The notes beneath the pieces are model-generated. The model ran no database searches, was not told the origin of the DNA, and worked only from the letters and a program-made list of their open reading frames with translations. A stretch of 64,000 bases of DNA from Rubrivivax sp. (GTDB lineage: Bacteria; Pseudomonadota; Gammaproteobacteria; Burkholderiales; Burkholderiaceae_C), in assembly GCA_027491255.1 (NCBI GenBank), contig JAIXWM010000189.1:1-64000 (forward strand), written 5' to 3'. The position numbers and the translations under genes were made by a program. This document shows positions 44,798-52,469 of the stretch, one piece after another (position 1 is the stretch's first letter; every line of letters begins with the position of its first letter).

Positions 44798-45778
44798 TCA
44801 GTCGGCCTTGGGGATCTTGGACACCCTGACCGCGCGCTCGTAGCGTTTCAGGCTGGCGCGCATGTTCGCGGCGTACTGCGCCGGCGTCGTGTACCTGATG
44901 TCGATGCCGCGCACCCGGAAGTAGTCGAAGATCTCCGGCGATTCCGAGGCCTGCCGGATCGCCTGCGCCAGCTTGTCGAGCACGGGGGCGGGCAGCCCGG
45001 CGGGCGCCAGGAAGCCGGTTTCGGAGGCGAAGTCGTAGTCCTTGAAGGTCTCGCCGATGGACGGGACGTTGGGCAGGCCGGAAGCGCGGTAGCTGGTCGT
45101 CACGCCCAGCGGCACCAGCTTGCCCGCTGCGATGTGCGGACCGGCGGTGGCCACCGAGGTGGCCAGCACCGGCACCTCGCCCGCCAGGACGGCCGTGATC
45201 GACTGCCCGCTGCCCTTGTAGGGCACGTGCATCAACTCGATGCCGGCCTCGTCGAAGAAGGTTGCCATCGAGATGTGGTGGATGCTGCCCACGCCCGATG
45301 AGCCGTAGTCGAGCTTGCCCGGGTTCGCCTTGGCCTCGCGAATCAGGTCCTGCAGGTTGCGGATCGGCGAGGTGGCGTTCACCACCAGCAGCACGCCGCC
45401 GGTGGCGACCATGCTGATCGGGGTGAAGTCGCGCAGGGTGTCGTAGCCGAGGTTGCGGTAGAGGTAGGGCGCCACGAAGAGCTGTCCGGTCTCCCCGGCC
45501 ATCAGCGTGTAGCCGTCGGCGGGCATGCGAGCCACCTGCGCGGTGGCGGTGGTGCCGGCGGCACCGGGCCGGTTCTCCACCAGGAAGCTCTGCCCCAGCA
45601 GTTCACCGAGCCTGCGGGCATAGGCGCGGGCGACGAGGTCGGGCACGCCGCCGGGGGGATGGCCGACGATGATCTTCACCGGGCGGTTGGGGTAGTCCTG
45701 CTGGGCCGCCGCGGGTCCCGCCAGCAGGGCCATCGCCGCGCACAGGGGCGCGGTCAGTCTGGACAGCCAATTGCGCAT
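44798..45778 (-). CDS. Bug-family tripartite tricarboxylate transporter substrate-binding protein
   Basis: The 326-residue secreted binding protein starts MRNWLSRLTAPLCAAMALLAGPAAAQ, a clear signal peptide. The mature start QDYPNRPVKIIVGHPPGGVPD is the Bug consensus. The strong Shine-Dalgarno AAGGAGGAG just before ATG 45778 supports that start over an in-frame ATG 12 codons upstream. It shares the fold of the next gene but is clearly diverged from it, so the two may bind different carboxylates. It sits immediately downstream of the LigB-like dioxygenase gene. Confidence 0.9.
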   Translation of the reverse strand: MRNWLSRLTAPLCAAMALLAGPAAAQQDYPNRPVKIIVGHPPGGVPDLVARAYARRLGELLGQSFLVENRPGAAGTTATAQVARMPADGYTLMAGETGQLFVAPYLYRNLGYDTLRDFTPISMVATGGVLLVVNATSPIRNLQDLIREAKANPGKLDYGSSGVGSIHHISMATFFDEAGIELMHVPYKGSGQSITAVLAGEVPVLATSVATAGPHIAAGKLVPLGVTTSYRASGLPNVPSIGETFKDYDFASETGFLAPAGLPAPVLDKLAQAIRQASESPEIFDYFRVRGIDIRYTTPAQYAANMRASLKRYERAVRVSKIPKAD

Positions 45779-45826
45779 CGTCGTCTCCTCCTTGGGTGTG
45801 CTGTACGGATACATCGCGTCGGCGTG

Positions 45827-46825
45827 TCAGCCGCCGCCCCAGATGGCGAATCCCGCCCCCACACCGGTGCCGGCAGGCGTGCGGAACAGCGGCAGGTACT
45901 GCGACCATCCGACATCCAGGTGGTCCAGCGCGCCCGCGGCCAGAACCCAGTTCAGGATTTCCGAGGAGCCGGAATTCAGGGCCGGCCGGGGAATCGAGCG
46001 CAGCGTGGCGGCGTCCTTCTCGCGCAAGGCCCGCATCACCCGCAGGTCGAGCTCCGGGTCGACGACGAAGTGGCTCAGGCCGCCCGAGGCGACGATGGCC
46101 ACGCGCAGCGCCGAGCCCTCGGCCTGCAGCACCGCACGCAGCGCGCGTCCGATGTCGTGGCAGCGTGCGGCCGTCGGCACATTGGGCGGGTAGTAGGTGT
46201 TCAGCAGCAGCGGCACCATCGGGATGGCGCGGCCGCGGAACAGCCGCTGCGAGATGAAACCGAAGGCGTGCCCCAGCCCCAGACCGCCGTCCTCGGGGAA
46301 CCCGGCCACGGAGGCGGCGTCGACGCCGGCGTCGACCAGACCCTGGATCAGGCGCGCTCCGAGCCCGGCGTGCCCGGGCAGCACGTGCCGGGCATCCATC
46401 AGGTAGCCCTTGCCGGCCTTGAGCACCCAATCCGGGGAGCCCGGGCGGCCGAAGGCGTCGCTCGTCACCAGCCGGTCGGCATGGCAGACCGCGAACGCGG
46501 GTTGGTTGTTCGCGCCGAACAGCTCACACTGGTCGTCCCCGACCACGAGCACGACGTCGGGCGCGGCCGCCTCGAGGGCCTCAGCCAGGCGGTCGAGCGC
46601 CTGCTCGCACAGTGCCGCCTTGCGTTGCAGTTCCTCGGGCCGCGACGCCTCGGCATGGCGCGGCCCGACCTCCGCCAGCAGTTCGTCGTACTTCAGCCAC
46701 CGCCCGTCGGACAGGTTCAGGCGCGGGTTGGCCATGTCGGCGGCCGAGCGCAGCTGCCAGTCCTTGGCCTCGAGCGTGAACAAGGGCGTGTGCGCCGTGG
46801 CCAGACCCAGGACGATGTCCGCCAC
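45827..46825 (-). CDS. LigB-type class III extradiol ring-cleavage dioxygenase
   Basis: The 332-residue protein has the LigB-superfamily layout. Candidate iron ligands are His12 in LATAHTPLF, a histidine around 57 in GPRHAEAS, and a glutamate near 272 in NSGSSEILNW. A conserved histidine is seen in VASGGLSHFVVD. LigB is the catalytic beta subunit of protocatechuate 4,5-dioxygenase, and related single-chain enzymes cleave gallate or 3-O-methylgallate. No LigA-type small subunit is encoded beside it, so it is either a single-chain enzyme or acts with a partner elsewhere. The GTG start at 46825 lies 2 bp after the stop of the preceding RraA gene. Confidence 0.8.
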   Translation of the reverse strand: MADIVLGLATAHTPLFTLEAKDWQLRSAADMANPRLNLSDGRWLKYDELLAEVGPRHAEASRPEELQRKAALCEQALDRLAEALEAAAPDVVLVVGDDQCELFGANNQPAFAVCHADRLVTSDAFGRPGSPDWVLKAGKGYLMDARHVLPGHAGLGARLIQGLVDAGVDAASVAGFPEDGGLGLGHAFGFISQRLFRGRAIPMVPLLLNTYYPPNVPTAARCHDIGRALRAVLQAEGSALRVAIVASGGLSHFVVDPELDLRVMRALREKDAATLRSIPRPALNSGSSEILNWVLAAGALDHLDVGWSQYLPLFRTPAGTGVGAGFAIWGGG

Positions 46826-46827
46826 GG

Positions 46828-47463
46828 TCAGGCCCCGGGCAAGCGGTAGATGTCGAGCGTGCGCTCGCCGCGGCCGAGGCGCTCGACGATGCTGCGCTCG
46901 TCGGCCTCGCGGCGCATCCCGGCCTCGACGACACGCTGCGCATCGGCGCGGGGCAGCACGACCACGCCGTCGGCATCGCCGACGAGCAGGTCCCCCGAGC
47001 ACACCAGCACATCGCCCACCAGCAGCGAAGCGCCCAGCGACCCCGCGCCGTCGCTGCGCTTGGTGGTGCCGCGGATGCACACGTTGGCGGCGAAGACCGG
47101 CCAGTCGAGCGCGCGCAGCTCCTGCGAGTCCCGCACGCCGCCTTCGGTCACGAAGCCGGCCAGGCCCACGGCACGCGAGGCATTGGCCATGATGCCGCCC
47201 CAGTAGCCGGCCTCGGCATCGGCACCGCAGGCGTGCAGCAGGACCGCGCCTGCCGGCGCGGCGTAGATCGCGCGGTGCAGCCAGAGGTTGTCGCGCGGCG
47301 GGCCGGCGACGGTGAACACGGGCGCCGCGATGCGCCAGTCGGGACGCAGCGGCTTGATCGCCGAGGGCAAGGCCCCCAGCTTGCCCGCGGCCTCGTGCAG
47401 CGTGGCGCTGCCGAGCTCGCGCGCCCGGTCCAGCAGGTCCTGCGGCAAGGCGGTGGCGGTCAC
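46828..47463 (-). CDS. RraA-family protein, aldolase-like (copy 1, divergent)
   Basis: The 211-residue member of the RraA/HMG aldolase family has GYWGGIMANASRAVGLAGFVTEGGVRD as the metal-binding core and a terminal DADGVVVLP segment. Where the other two copies have VIDG or VVDG it has VTEGG, so the aspartate is displaced. The Arg-Asp pair is retained. Family enzymes are metal-dependent aldolases and decarboxylases such as 4-hydroxy-4-methyl-2-oxoglutarate aldolase or 4-carboxy-4-hydroxy-2-oxoadipate aldolase (LigK). GTG 47463 follows GAGGAG by 6 nt. It is the last of three in tandem, possibly changed in function. Confidence 0.82.
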   Translation of the reverse strand: MTATALPQDLLDRARELGSATLHEAAGKLGALPSAIKPLRPDWRIAAPVFTVAGPPRDNLWLHRAIYAAPAGAVLLHACGADAEAGYWGGIMANASRAVGLAGFVTEGGVRDSQELRALDWPVFAANVCIRGTTKRSDGAGSLGASLLVGDVLVCSGDLLVGDADGVVVLPRADAQRVVEAGMRREADERSIVERLGRGERTLDIYRLPGA

Positions 47464-47473
47464 GGCAAGCTCC

Positions 47474-48130
47474 TCATGGCGTCTCCTTGGTCTGCAAGGC
47501 GTGGTAGCCCTGCTGCTTGCGAGCGACATCCAGGCGCTCGCCGCGCTCGACCGCGGCGCGGATGCGGTCCTCGGCCTGGGCGATGCGTGCGGCCACCTCG
47601 GCCACCTGCTCGATGCGCTCGCGCGGCACCACGACCACGCCGTCCCAGTCGCACAGCATGTAGTCGCCGGGGTCGACCCGCACGCCACCGATCGAGATGC
47701 TGACCTGCATGGCGTCGACGGCGACGCGGTCCTTGCCGGTGCGCATGTGGCTGCCACGCGCGAAGATCGGGTAGTTCAGCTCGATCGCGCGCGGCGCGTC
47801 ACGGCACACCCCGTCGATGACCGTGCCGGCGAGGTGCTTGCGGCTGGCCACGATGGTGAGGATGTCGCCCCAGACGGTCGCGTCCATGCGCCCCTGGTTG
47901 TCGAGCGCGACCACCGTGCCGGCAGGCAGGTCGTCGATGTAGTCACCGACCGTGCCCCCGCGGGTGCCGCACGGCACGTAGCGGATCGTGAACGCCGGGC
48001 CGGCCACGCGAAACGAGCGGTCCAGCGGCTTGATCCCCAGGCACTGGCCGTGGATGCCGAGCTTGTCCAGCGCGTCGGAGACGGTGGTGGTGTCCATCCC
48101 GGCCAGGATGGCGGCGGCTTCTGTGCTCAT
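47474..48130 (-). CDS. RraA-family protein, LigK-like aldolase (copy 2)
   Basis: The 218-residue protein begins MSTEAAAILAGMDTTTVSDALDK and has the core ATVWGDILTIVASRKHLAGTVIDGVCRD with the GxxxDGxxRD-type pocket and CDWDGVVVVP. This fits metal-dependent 4-hydroxy-4-methyl-2-oxoglutarate / 4-carboxy-4-hydroxy-2-oxoadipate aldolases, which end the protocatechuate or gallate 4,5-cleavage route by making pyruvate and oxaloacetate. It starts immediately before the stop of copy 3 and ends 10 bp before copy 1. It is the most orthodox of the three, along with copy 3. Confidence 0.85.
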   Translation of the reverse strand: MSTEAAAILAGMDTTTVSDALDKLGIHGQCLGIKPLDRSFRVAGPAFTIRYVPCGTRGGTVGDYIDDLPAGTVVALDNQGRMDATVWGDILTIVASRKHLAGTVIDGVCRDAPRAIELNYPIFARGSHMRTGKDRVAVDAMQVSISIGGVRVDPGDYMLCDWDGVVVVPRERIEQVAEVAARIAQAEDRIRAAVERGERLDVARKQQGYHALQTKETP

Positions 48131-48811
48131 TCAGCCTCCCTTGAGCATGCTCTCGTACTGGTGGTTCATCACCGCGCCGACGGATTCGCCGGCGCGGATG
48201 CGCGCGATCATCTGCTGTTCCCGCGCCGCGAGACCTTCGGCCATGGCGAGCACCTCTTCGAAGCGCGACGCCGGCACGAACACGACGCCGCTGCTGTCAG
48301 CGAGCACCCAGTCGCCCGGGTACACGCGCACACCCCGCACGACCACCGGCTGCTGACAGGCGACCTCCATCACGCGGCCACGCGCGGTGGCCGGCACGGC
48401 GCCGGCAGCGAACACCGGGAAGCCGAACTCCTGGGCCTCGTCGATGTCGCGCGCCATCCCGTCGACGATCACGCCCTCGATGCCACGGTCGCGCGCGGCG
48501 AAAGAGAGGATCCCACCCCACCCCGCCGCCTGGGCGTGGGCGTGGTGCTCGACGACGATGACATCGCCCGGACCGCCCTGCTCGACCGCCGCCGTGCACA
48601 GGTGCCGCGCGGCGACCCCGCCCTCGGCAGGCCCGAGGGTGACCGTGATCACGCGACCCGCCACCCGGCCGGTGCCGGCCAGTCGGGCCAGGCCGAAAGC
48701 CACCCCTCGCAGGCCCAGGCGGTCCAGTGCGTCGGACAGGACGCAGGTGTCCACCTTCACCAGGCGCGCGCGCAGCGCGGCCTGTTCTTCCTTGAGCATG
48801 GGCGCGTTCAT
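48131..48811 (-). CDS. RraA-family protein, LigK-like aldolase (copy 3)
   Basis: The 226-residue protein, from ATG 48811, has QAAGWGGILSFAARDRGIEGVIVDGMARD with intact Arg-Asp and acidic residues, and LADSSGVVFVP near the end. It belongs to the same aldolase family as its two neighbours but differs from them enough that recent duplication is unlikely. Its start overlaps the stop of the upstream amidohydrolase gene (ATGA), so the two are translationally coupled. In the known 4,5-cleavage pathway the LigJ hydratase step feeds directly into the LigK aldolase step, so this pair is functionally plausible. Confidence 0.85.
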   Translation of the reverse strand: MNAPMLKEEQAALRARLVKVDTCVLSDALDRLGLRGVAFGLARLAGTGRVAGRVITVTLGPAEGGVAARHLCTAAVEQGGPGDVIVVEHHAHAQAAGWGGILSFAARDRGIEGVIVDGMARDIDEAQEFGFPVFAAGAVPATARGRVMEVACQQPVVVRGVRVYPGDWVLADSSGVVFVPASRFEEVLAMAEGLAAREQQMIARIRAGESVGAVMNHQYESMLKGG

Positions 48812-49803
48812 CGGTAGTTCTTGAAACGGGTGTACAGGCGCGTGCAATTGCACTCGAAGATGTTCTCGCGGTCTTCGTCGCTGAGCAGGTCCATCGACTC
48901 GATCACCGGCTTGAGGTCATCGAAGGCGCGCCCGGAGCGCGGGTCGATCGCGCTGCCGGTGCCGGGGTTCTCGGTGGCGAAGAGCACGCGGTCGGCGCCC
49001 ACGGTCTTGATCAGCAGCTCCAGCGCGTTCTTGTCGTAGGTGGTGGTGTCGAAGTGGAGGCGGCGCAGCTGCTCGTCGAAGAAGGTCTCCTTCTTGTGCA
49101 CCGACCAGGCCCGGAAGCGCCCCATGTGGTACGGGATGGCGCCGCCGCCGTGCGGGATCACGAGCTTGAGGTTGGGGAAGCGGGTGAAGACGTCCGACGA
49201 CAGCAGCGAGGTGATCGCGATGCTCTCCTCGTTGATGAACTTCAGCGTGTAGGACAGGCGCGGCTCGCAGCTGCCGGCCGAGTGCACCAGCGCCGGGATG
49301 TCGAGCTCGCACAGCTTCTCGTACAACGGGAACCAGAACGGGTCACCCAACCCGGGCGGCGGCGCGCAGTCGCCTTCGGTCGGGTCCGGGTTGAGCAGAC
49401 AGCCGATGAACCCCTGCTCCTTGACGCGGAACTCCAGTTCCTCGAAGCAGTTCACGGGCGACGTGTCGCGGTACTGCGGCAGGCCGGCCACGCCGCGAAA
49501 GCGCGTGGGGAACATCTGCACCGTGCGGTGGACCAGGTCGTTGATGTGCCTGGTCCACAGCGCCGTCACCTTGGCCGGCTTGATCGAATGCATCTGCATG
49601 TACGGCCGTGGCGACAGGAACTGGATGTCGGTGCCGACCCGGTCCATGATGTCGATGATCGTCTGGCCCGCCTTGCGCACGGCCTCATCGGACAGGACAG
49701 GAATGACATTGGGGTTGGCCCGGCTCGCCACGAGCTCGGCCATGAACTTGTAGCTCTCCGCAGGGACGACGACGTGGGCGTGGGAGTCGATGATCAAGGG
49801 CAT
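48808..49803 (-). CDS. Amidohydrolase-2 family protein, LigJ (4-oxalomesaconate hydratase)-like
   Basis: The 331-residue TIM-barrel enzyme has metal ligands His8 and His10 in IIDSHAHV, His174 in ALVHSAG and His218 in VIPHGGG. A Glu at position 278 (LFATENPG) stands where most family members have Asp. That Glu, followed by a DP-x-TG-like and DDLKPVI stretch, resembles the 4-oxalomesaconate hydratase LigJ group more than ACMSD-type decarboxylases. It would hydrate the keto tautomer product of the 2-pyrone-4,6-dicarboxylate step. Its location between RidA and RraA genes and the LigB-like gene agrees. A decarboxylase role remains an alternative. Confidence 0.78.
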   Translation of the reverse strand: MPLIIDSHAHVVVPAESYKFMAELVASRANPNVIPVLSDEAVRKAGQTIIDIMDRVGTDIQFLSPRPYMQMHSIKPAKVTALWTRHINDLVHRTVQMFPTRFRGVAGLPQYRDTSPVNCFEELEFRVKEQGFIGCLLNPDPTEGDCAPPPGLGDPFWFPLYEKLCELDIPALVHSAGSCEPRLSYTLKFINEESIAITSLLSSDVFTRFPNLKLVIPHGGGAIPYHMGRFRAWSVHKKETFFDEQLRRLHFDTTTYDKNALELLIKTVGADRVLFATENPGTGSAIDPRSGRAFDDLKPVIESMDLLSDEDRENIFECNCTRLYTRFKNYR

Positions 49804-49844
49804 CGGGAGACCTCTTCAGTGGATGATGGGGGCGAAGGGCGAAT

Positions 49845-50237
49845 TCAGGTGATGACGGCGACGATCTCCAACTGGACCAGCATGCCTGCAGGCAGGTTGT
49901 AGACCAGGGTGTGGCGCGCCGGCCGGTCGTGCGGGTCGGGGAAGCATTGCAGCCACTGTTCGTTGACCGCCGCGCGCGCCGAGTCGTCCTTGATGTATAC
50001 GGTCATGCGCACCACGTTCGCCAGAGTGGCACCGCCTGCCGACAACAGCGCGCGCATGTGCTGGAAGGCGAAGCGTGCCTGGGTCGCCACGTCGGGCGGC
50101 AGGGCGTCGGTGGCAGGGTCCTTGCCCATGATCCCGGACGAGTAGATGACATTGCCCACTCTGGCCCCCATCGGGATGGGCGCGGTGCCGTGGGAAACGC
50201 CGGGGACTTCCAGGCTGCGGCCGGTGCGTTCACTCAT
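49845..50237 (-). CDS. RidA (YjgF/YER057c) family enamine/imine deaminase-like protein
   Basis: The 130-residue protein has the standard RidA trimer fold signature: GNVIYSSGIMGKDP, MRALLSAGGATLANVVRMTVYIKD, and a C-terminal RHTLVYNLPAGMLVQLEIVAV segment with the conserved arginine that binds carboxylates. RidA proteins hydrolyse reactive enamines or imines, and some family members act in aromatic catabolic clusters as tautomer-handling enzymes. It lies 41 bp upstream of the amidohydrolase gene and just downstream of the relic oxygenase, and probably starts the second part of the catabolic transcript. Confidence 0.85.
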   Translation of the reverse strand: MSERTGRSLEVPGVSHGTAPIPMGARVGNVIYSSGIMGKDPATDALPPDVATQARFAFQHMRALLSAGGATLANVVRMTVYIKDDSARAAVNEQWLQCFPDPHDRPARHTLVYNLPAGMLVQLEIVAVIT

Positions 50238-50273
50238 GCTTGCTCCTTGCTCCTTGCAGATGACGGTGGGCCG

Positions 50274-50570
50274 TCAGGATGCGAACACCGGGCCGAGCAC
50301 GTCGGCCACGGGACTGAAGCGCACGTGCGTGGGCGAGACGACGGCGCGGAAGCTGCCGCGGACATGCTTCTTACGTTGCCCGATGGGCAGGTCGATGCGC
50401 CGGTAGCGCGCCTCGTCGCGTGCCCTGCATCGGGTCCTGCCCCTGCTCGTCACGCGATCACGCAATTCGTCTGTCGACGCCATCGGGTGCCACCAGCGCC
50501 TGAGCAGTTCGCCGCAGGGTGTGCCCCGGCTCAACTGCGGCAACAAACGGCTCTGCTCCAGCGTCTCCAT
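50274..50570 (-). pseudogene. Relic of a Rieske ring-hydroxylating oxygenase gene with large internal deletion
   Basis: The 98-codon frame opens with METLEQSRLLPQLSRGTPCG and closes with IDLPIGQRKKHVRGSFRAV plus a THVRFSPVADVLG tail. These correspond to the first ~40 and last ~50 residues of the intact oxygenase at 58387-59628. About 940 bp encoding the Rieske cluster and iron site are absent. A shared 19-nt stretch (CGGGTCCTGCCCCTGCTCG, plus strand) is out of register relative to the intact gene because of a 2-bp loss, and the frame is restored at the deletion junction around 50455. It has no Rieske Cys/His motif and cannot be catalytic. Confidence 0.88.
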
Positions 50571-50623
50571 CCCGGCTCCCCGGCTCCCCGGCTTCCCGCA
50601 GCGGCTTGGTCCGACCCAAGCTC

Positions 50624-50662
50624 TTAGCGACCTAAGTCTAGCAAACGGCCCCGAGCGATCAA
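50624..50662 (-). promoter_or_regulatory. Promoter/operator of the relic Rieske gene and downstream operon
   Basis: On the minus strand, TTGATC (50662-50657) and TAGACT (50640-50635) are 16 bp apart. The inverted repeat TTAG-GTCG-CTAA (50635-50624) follows directly. The same arrangement with the same spacing stands before the intact Rieske gene. It presumably drives the RidA-to-LigB genes. Confidence 0.68.
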
Positions 50663-50762
50663 GCCCTGGCGCAGCGGCATGCGCTAGGGAAAACCCGCTC
50701 AACCCGTCTGCTGCGCCGCCACACGGCAAGCCGCCCCGTCCACCCCCGCCGCGACACGCCTG

Positions 50763-51404
50763 TCACACCGGCTTGCGCAGCGGCGGCAGGGCCCGGTCTT
50801 TCTCGAGTTCGTCCTGCTCGAGGTTGTTCATCATCCGGACCGCCGTGCGGCGGAACACGGCCAGGTCTTCCGGCGCAATGCCGCGGATGGCCACCGCGTT
50901 CAGGTCCTCGGCCAGAGGGATCAGGATGGCCTTGAGCGCCTGGCCCTGAGGCGTGAGCTCGATGCACACGTTGCGCAGGTTGCTCGGCAGCTTCTTCCTG
51001 GTCACGTAGCCCAGGGACTCCATCGCCTTGAGCGCGCTGTAGGTGGTGGGCTCGGTGACGCCAGCCATCTCGGCGAGTTCGCGCTGGGTGATGCCGTCGT
51101 GCTCCCAGAGCACGCGCAGGAAAGCCCAGTAGCCGTAGGACACCGAGTGGTCCATCAAGCGGATCTGCAGGCCTCGCGTGAACCCGCGCAGCAGGTCCTT
51201 GACCACGTGGGCCAGCCGGTCGTTGGGCACGGCGTCGCGCCATTGCCGCCGAGGCACCGCAACCACGGCGGCCCGCCCGTCACCGGCGCCCAGGGTCTTG
51301 CCATCGGGCCCGGGGGCCTTGCGGGACGTCGTGCTGGGGACGTTGGGACCGTCCTGCAGGGAAGGGCCTGCCGTGCGCTTGGCGCGGCGGTGGGGGGCAG
51401 TCAT
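50763..51404 (-). CDS. MarR-family transcriptional regulator
   Basis: The 213-residue protein has a disordered, Lys/Arg-rich N-terminus of about 60 residues. A MarR winged-helix domain follows: SYGYWAFLRVLWEHDGITQRELAEMAGVTEPTTYSALKAMESLGYVTRKKL covers the recognition helix and wing, with a long dimerisation helix after it. MarR proteins usually respond to aromatic acids and control adjacent degradation operons. It lies between the reductase gene and the relic oxygenase in the catabolic block. Possible binding sites are the TTAG-N4-CTAA repeats before the two Rieske genes. Confidence 0.88.
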   Translation of the reverse strand: MTAPHRRAKRTAGPSLQDGPNVPSTTSRKAPGPDGKTLGAGDGRAAVVAVPRRQWRDAVPNDRLAHVVKDLLRGFTRGLQIRLMDHSVSYGYWAFLRVLWEHDGITQRELAEMAGVTEPTTYSALKAMESLGYVTRKKLPSNLRNVCIELTPQGQALKAILIPLAEDLNAVAIRGIAPEDLAVFRRTAVRMMNNLEQDELEKDRALPPLRKPV

Positions 51405-51488
51405 GAAGGCGTTCGCTTTCGGGCTTCGTCAGCAGATCAAGGGCTGTTCGCCCACCATGTGGAACTGAGTGTATCGAGTTGCGACGGC

Positions 51489-52469
51489 CTACAGGTCGAG
51501 CACCAGCAGCGGGCTGCGGGCGCGCGAGACGCAGATCATGATCTCGTCCGCGGCATCCTCGTCGAGCACGTAGTCGCGGTGTTCCGGCAGGCCTTCGACC
51601 ACGGGTGTGCGACACGCGCCGCAGGTGCCGCTCTCGCACGAACTCGGCGCCGGAAGACCCCGGTCACGCAGGGCCTGCAGGATGCTGGTGCCGGCCGCCA
51701 CCGGCACCTCGAGCCCGCTGCGAGCCAGCCGCACGGTGAATGCCTGCTCCTTCGAGGGTGGTGTCGGTGCCGCCGTGGGGCGGGCACCGAAGTCCTCGAA
51801 ATGCACGGTGCCCGCAGGCCAGTGGCGGCTCAGGGCCCGCACGGACTGCATGAGCGGCACGGGACCGCAGCAGTAGAGATGCGTGCCCGGCGCCGGCTCC
51901 GCCAGCAAGGGCGCGAAGTCGAAGGCGCGCGCCGGATCGCCCAGGTCATGGTGCAGGCGGCAGTGCGGCGCCAGCGCAGGCGCGCGCAGCTCGTCGGCGA
52001 AGGCCGTCGCCTCGGGCGAGCGGGCGCAGTACACGAGCTCGAACGGCCGCGGCCCGCCCTGCAGCGCACGAAGCATCGCCACGATCGGCGTGATGCCGAT
52101 GCCGCCGGCGACGAAGAGGAAGCGCTGCGCGTGCGCGTCCAGCGGGAAGAAGTTCTCCGGCCGCCCCACCGGCAGCCTGTCACCGACCTGGACCTGGTCG
52201 ACCAGGCTGCGTGAACCGCCGAGCCCCTGGGCCTCGCGCTTGACGGCAATCTCGTAGCGGTGCCGCTCGCCCGGCGTGTTGCACAGGGAATAGCGCCGCG
52301 TCAGGCCCGCGGGCGTCATCACCACGACGTGGGCACCGGCGTCGAAGGCGGGCAGCAAGTCGGCCCCCGCCTCGGGGACCAGATGGAACAGCACGATGTC
52401 GTGCGCGAGTGGACGGCGGCTGGCGACGCGCAGCGGCATCATGGCGGTGGGCTCTGCGGTGCCGCTCAT
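51489..52469 (-). CDS. PDR/VanB-type oxygenase reductase (FMN/NAD plus plant-type 2Fe-2S)
   Basis: The 326-residue protein begins with a flavin-binding barrel (RRYSLCNTPGERHRYEIAV), then an NAD-binding domain (FVAGGIGITPIVAMLRAL, about 115-130), and ends with a ferredoxin domain whose ligands are the four cysteines of CESGTCGAC...ICVSRA. This is the phthalate dioxygenase reductase order, also used in vanillate demethylase VanB. It passes electrons from NADH to a Rieske oxygenase, very likely the one at 58387-59628. ATG 52469 overlaps the stop of the upstream dehydrogenase gene by four bases (ATGA). Confidence 0.91.
   Translation of the reverse strand: MSGTAEPTAMMPLRVASRRPLAHDIVLFHLVPEAGADLLPAFDAGAHVVVMTPAGLTRRYSLCNTPGERHRYEIAVKREAQGLGGSRSLVDQVQVGDRLPVGRPENFFPLDAHAQRFLFVAGGIGITPIVAMLRALQGGPRPFELVYCARSPEATAFADELRAPALAPHCRLHHDLGDPARAFDFAPLLAEPAPGTHLYCCGPVPLMQSVRALSRHWPAGTVHFEDFGARPTAAPTPPSKEQAFTVRLARSGLEVPVAAGTSILQALRDRGLPAPSSCESGTCGACRTPVVEGLPEHRDYVLDEDAADEIMICVSRARSPLLVLDL

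Noticed and set aside
45827..46825. LigB-like gene considered broken because no LigA gene adjoins it
   Set aside because: Several LigB-superfamily dioxygenases work as a single chain, and the iron-ligand candidates are present. Missing LigA is noted as a feature of the pathway and not as gene decay.
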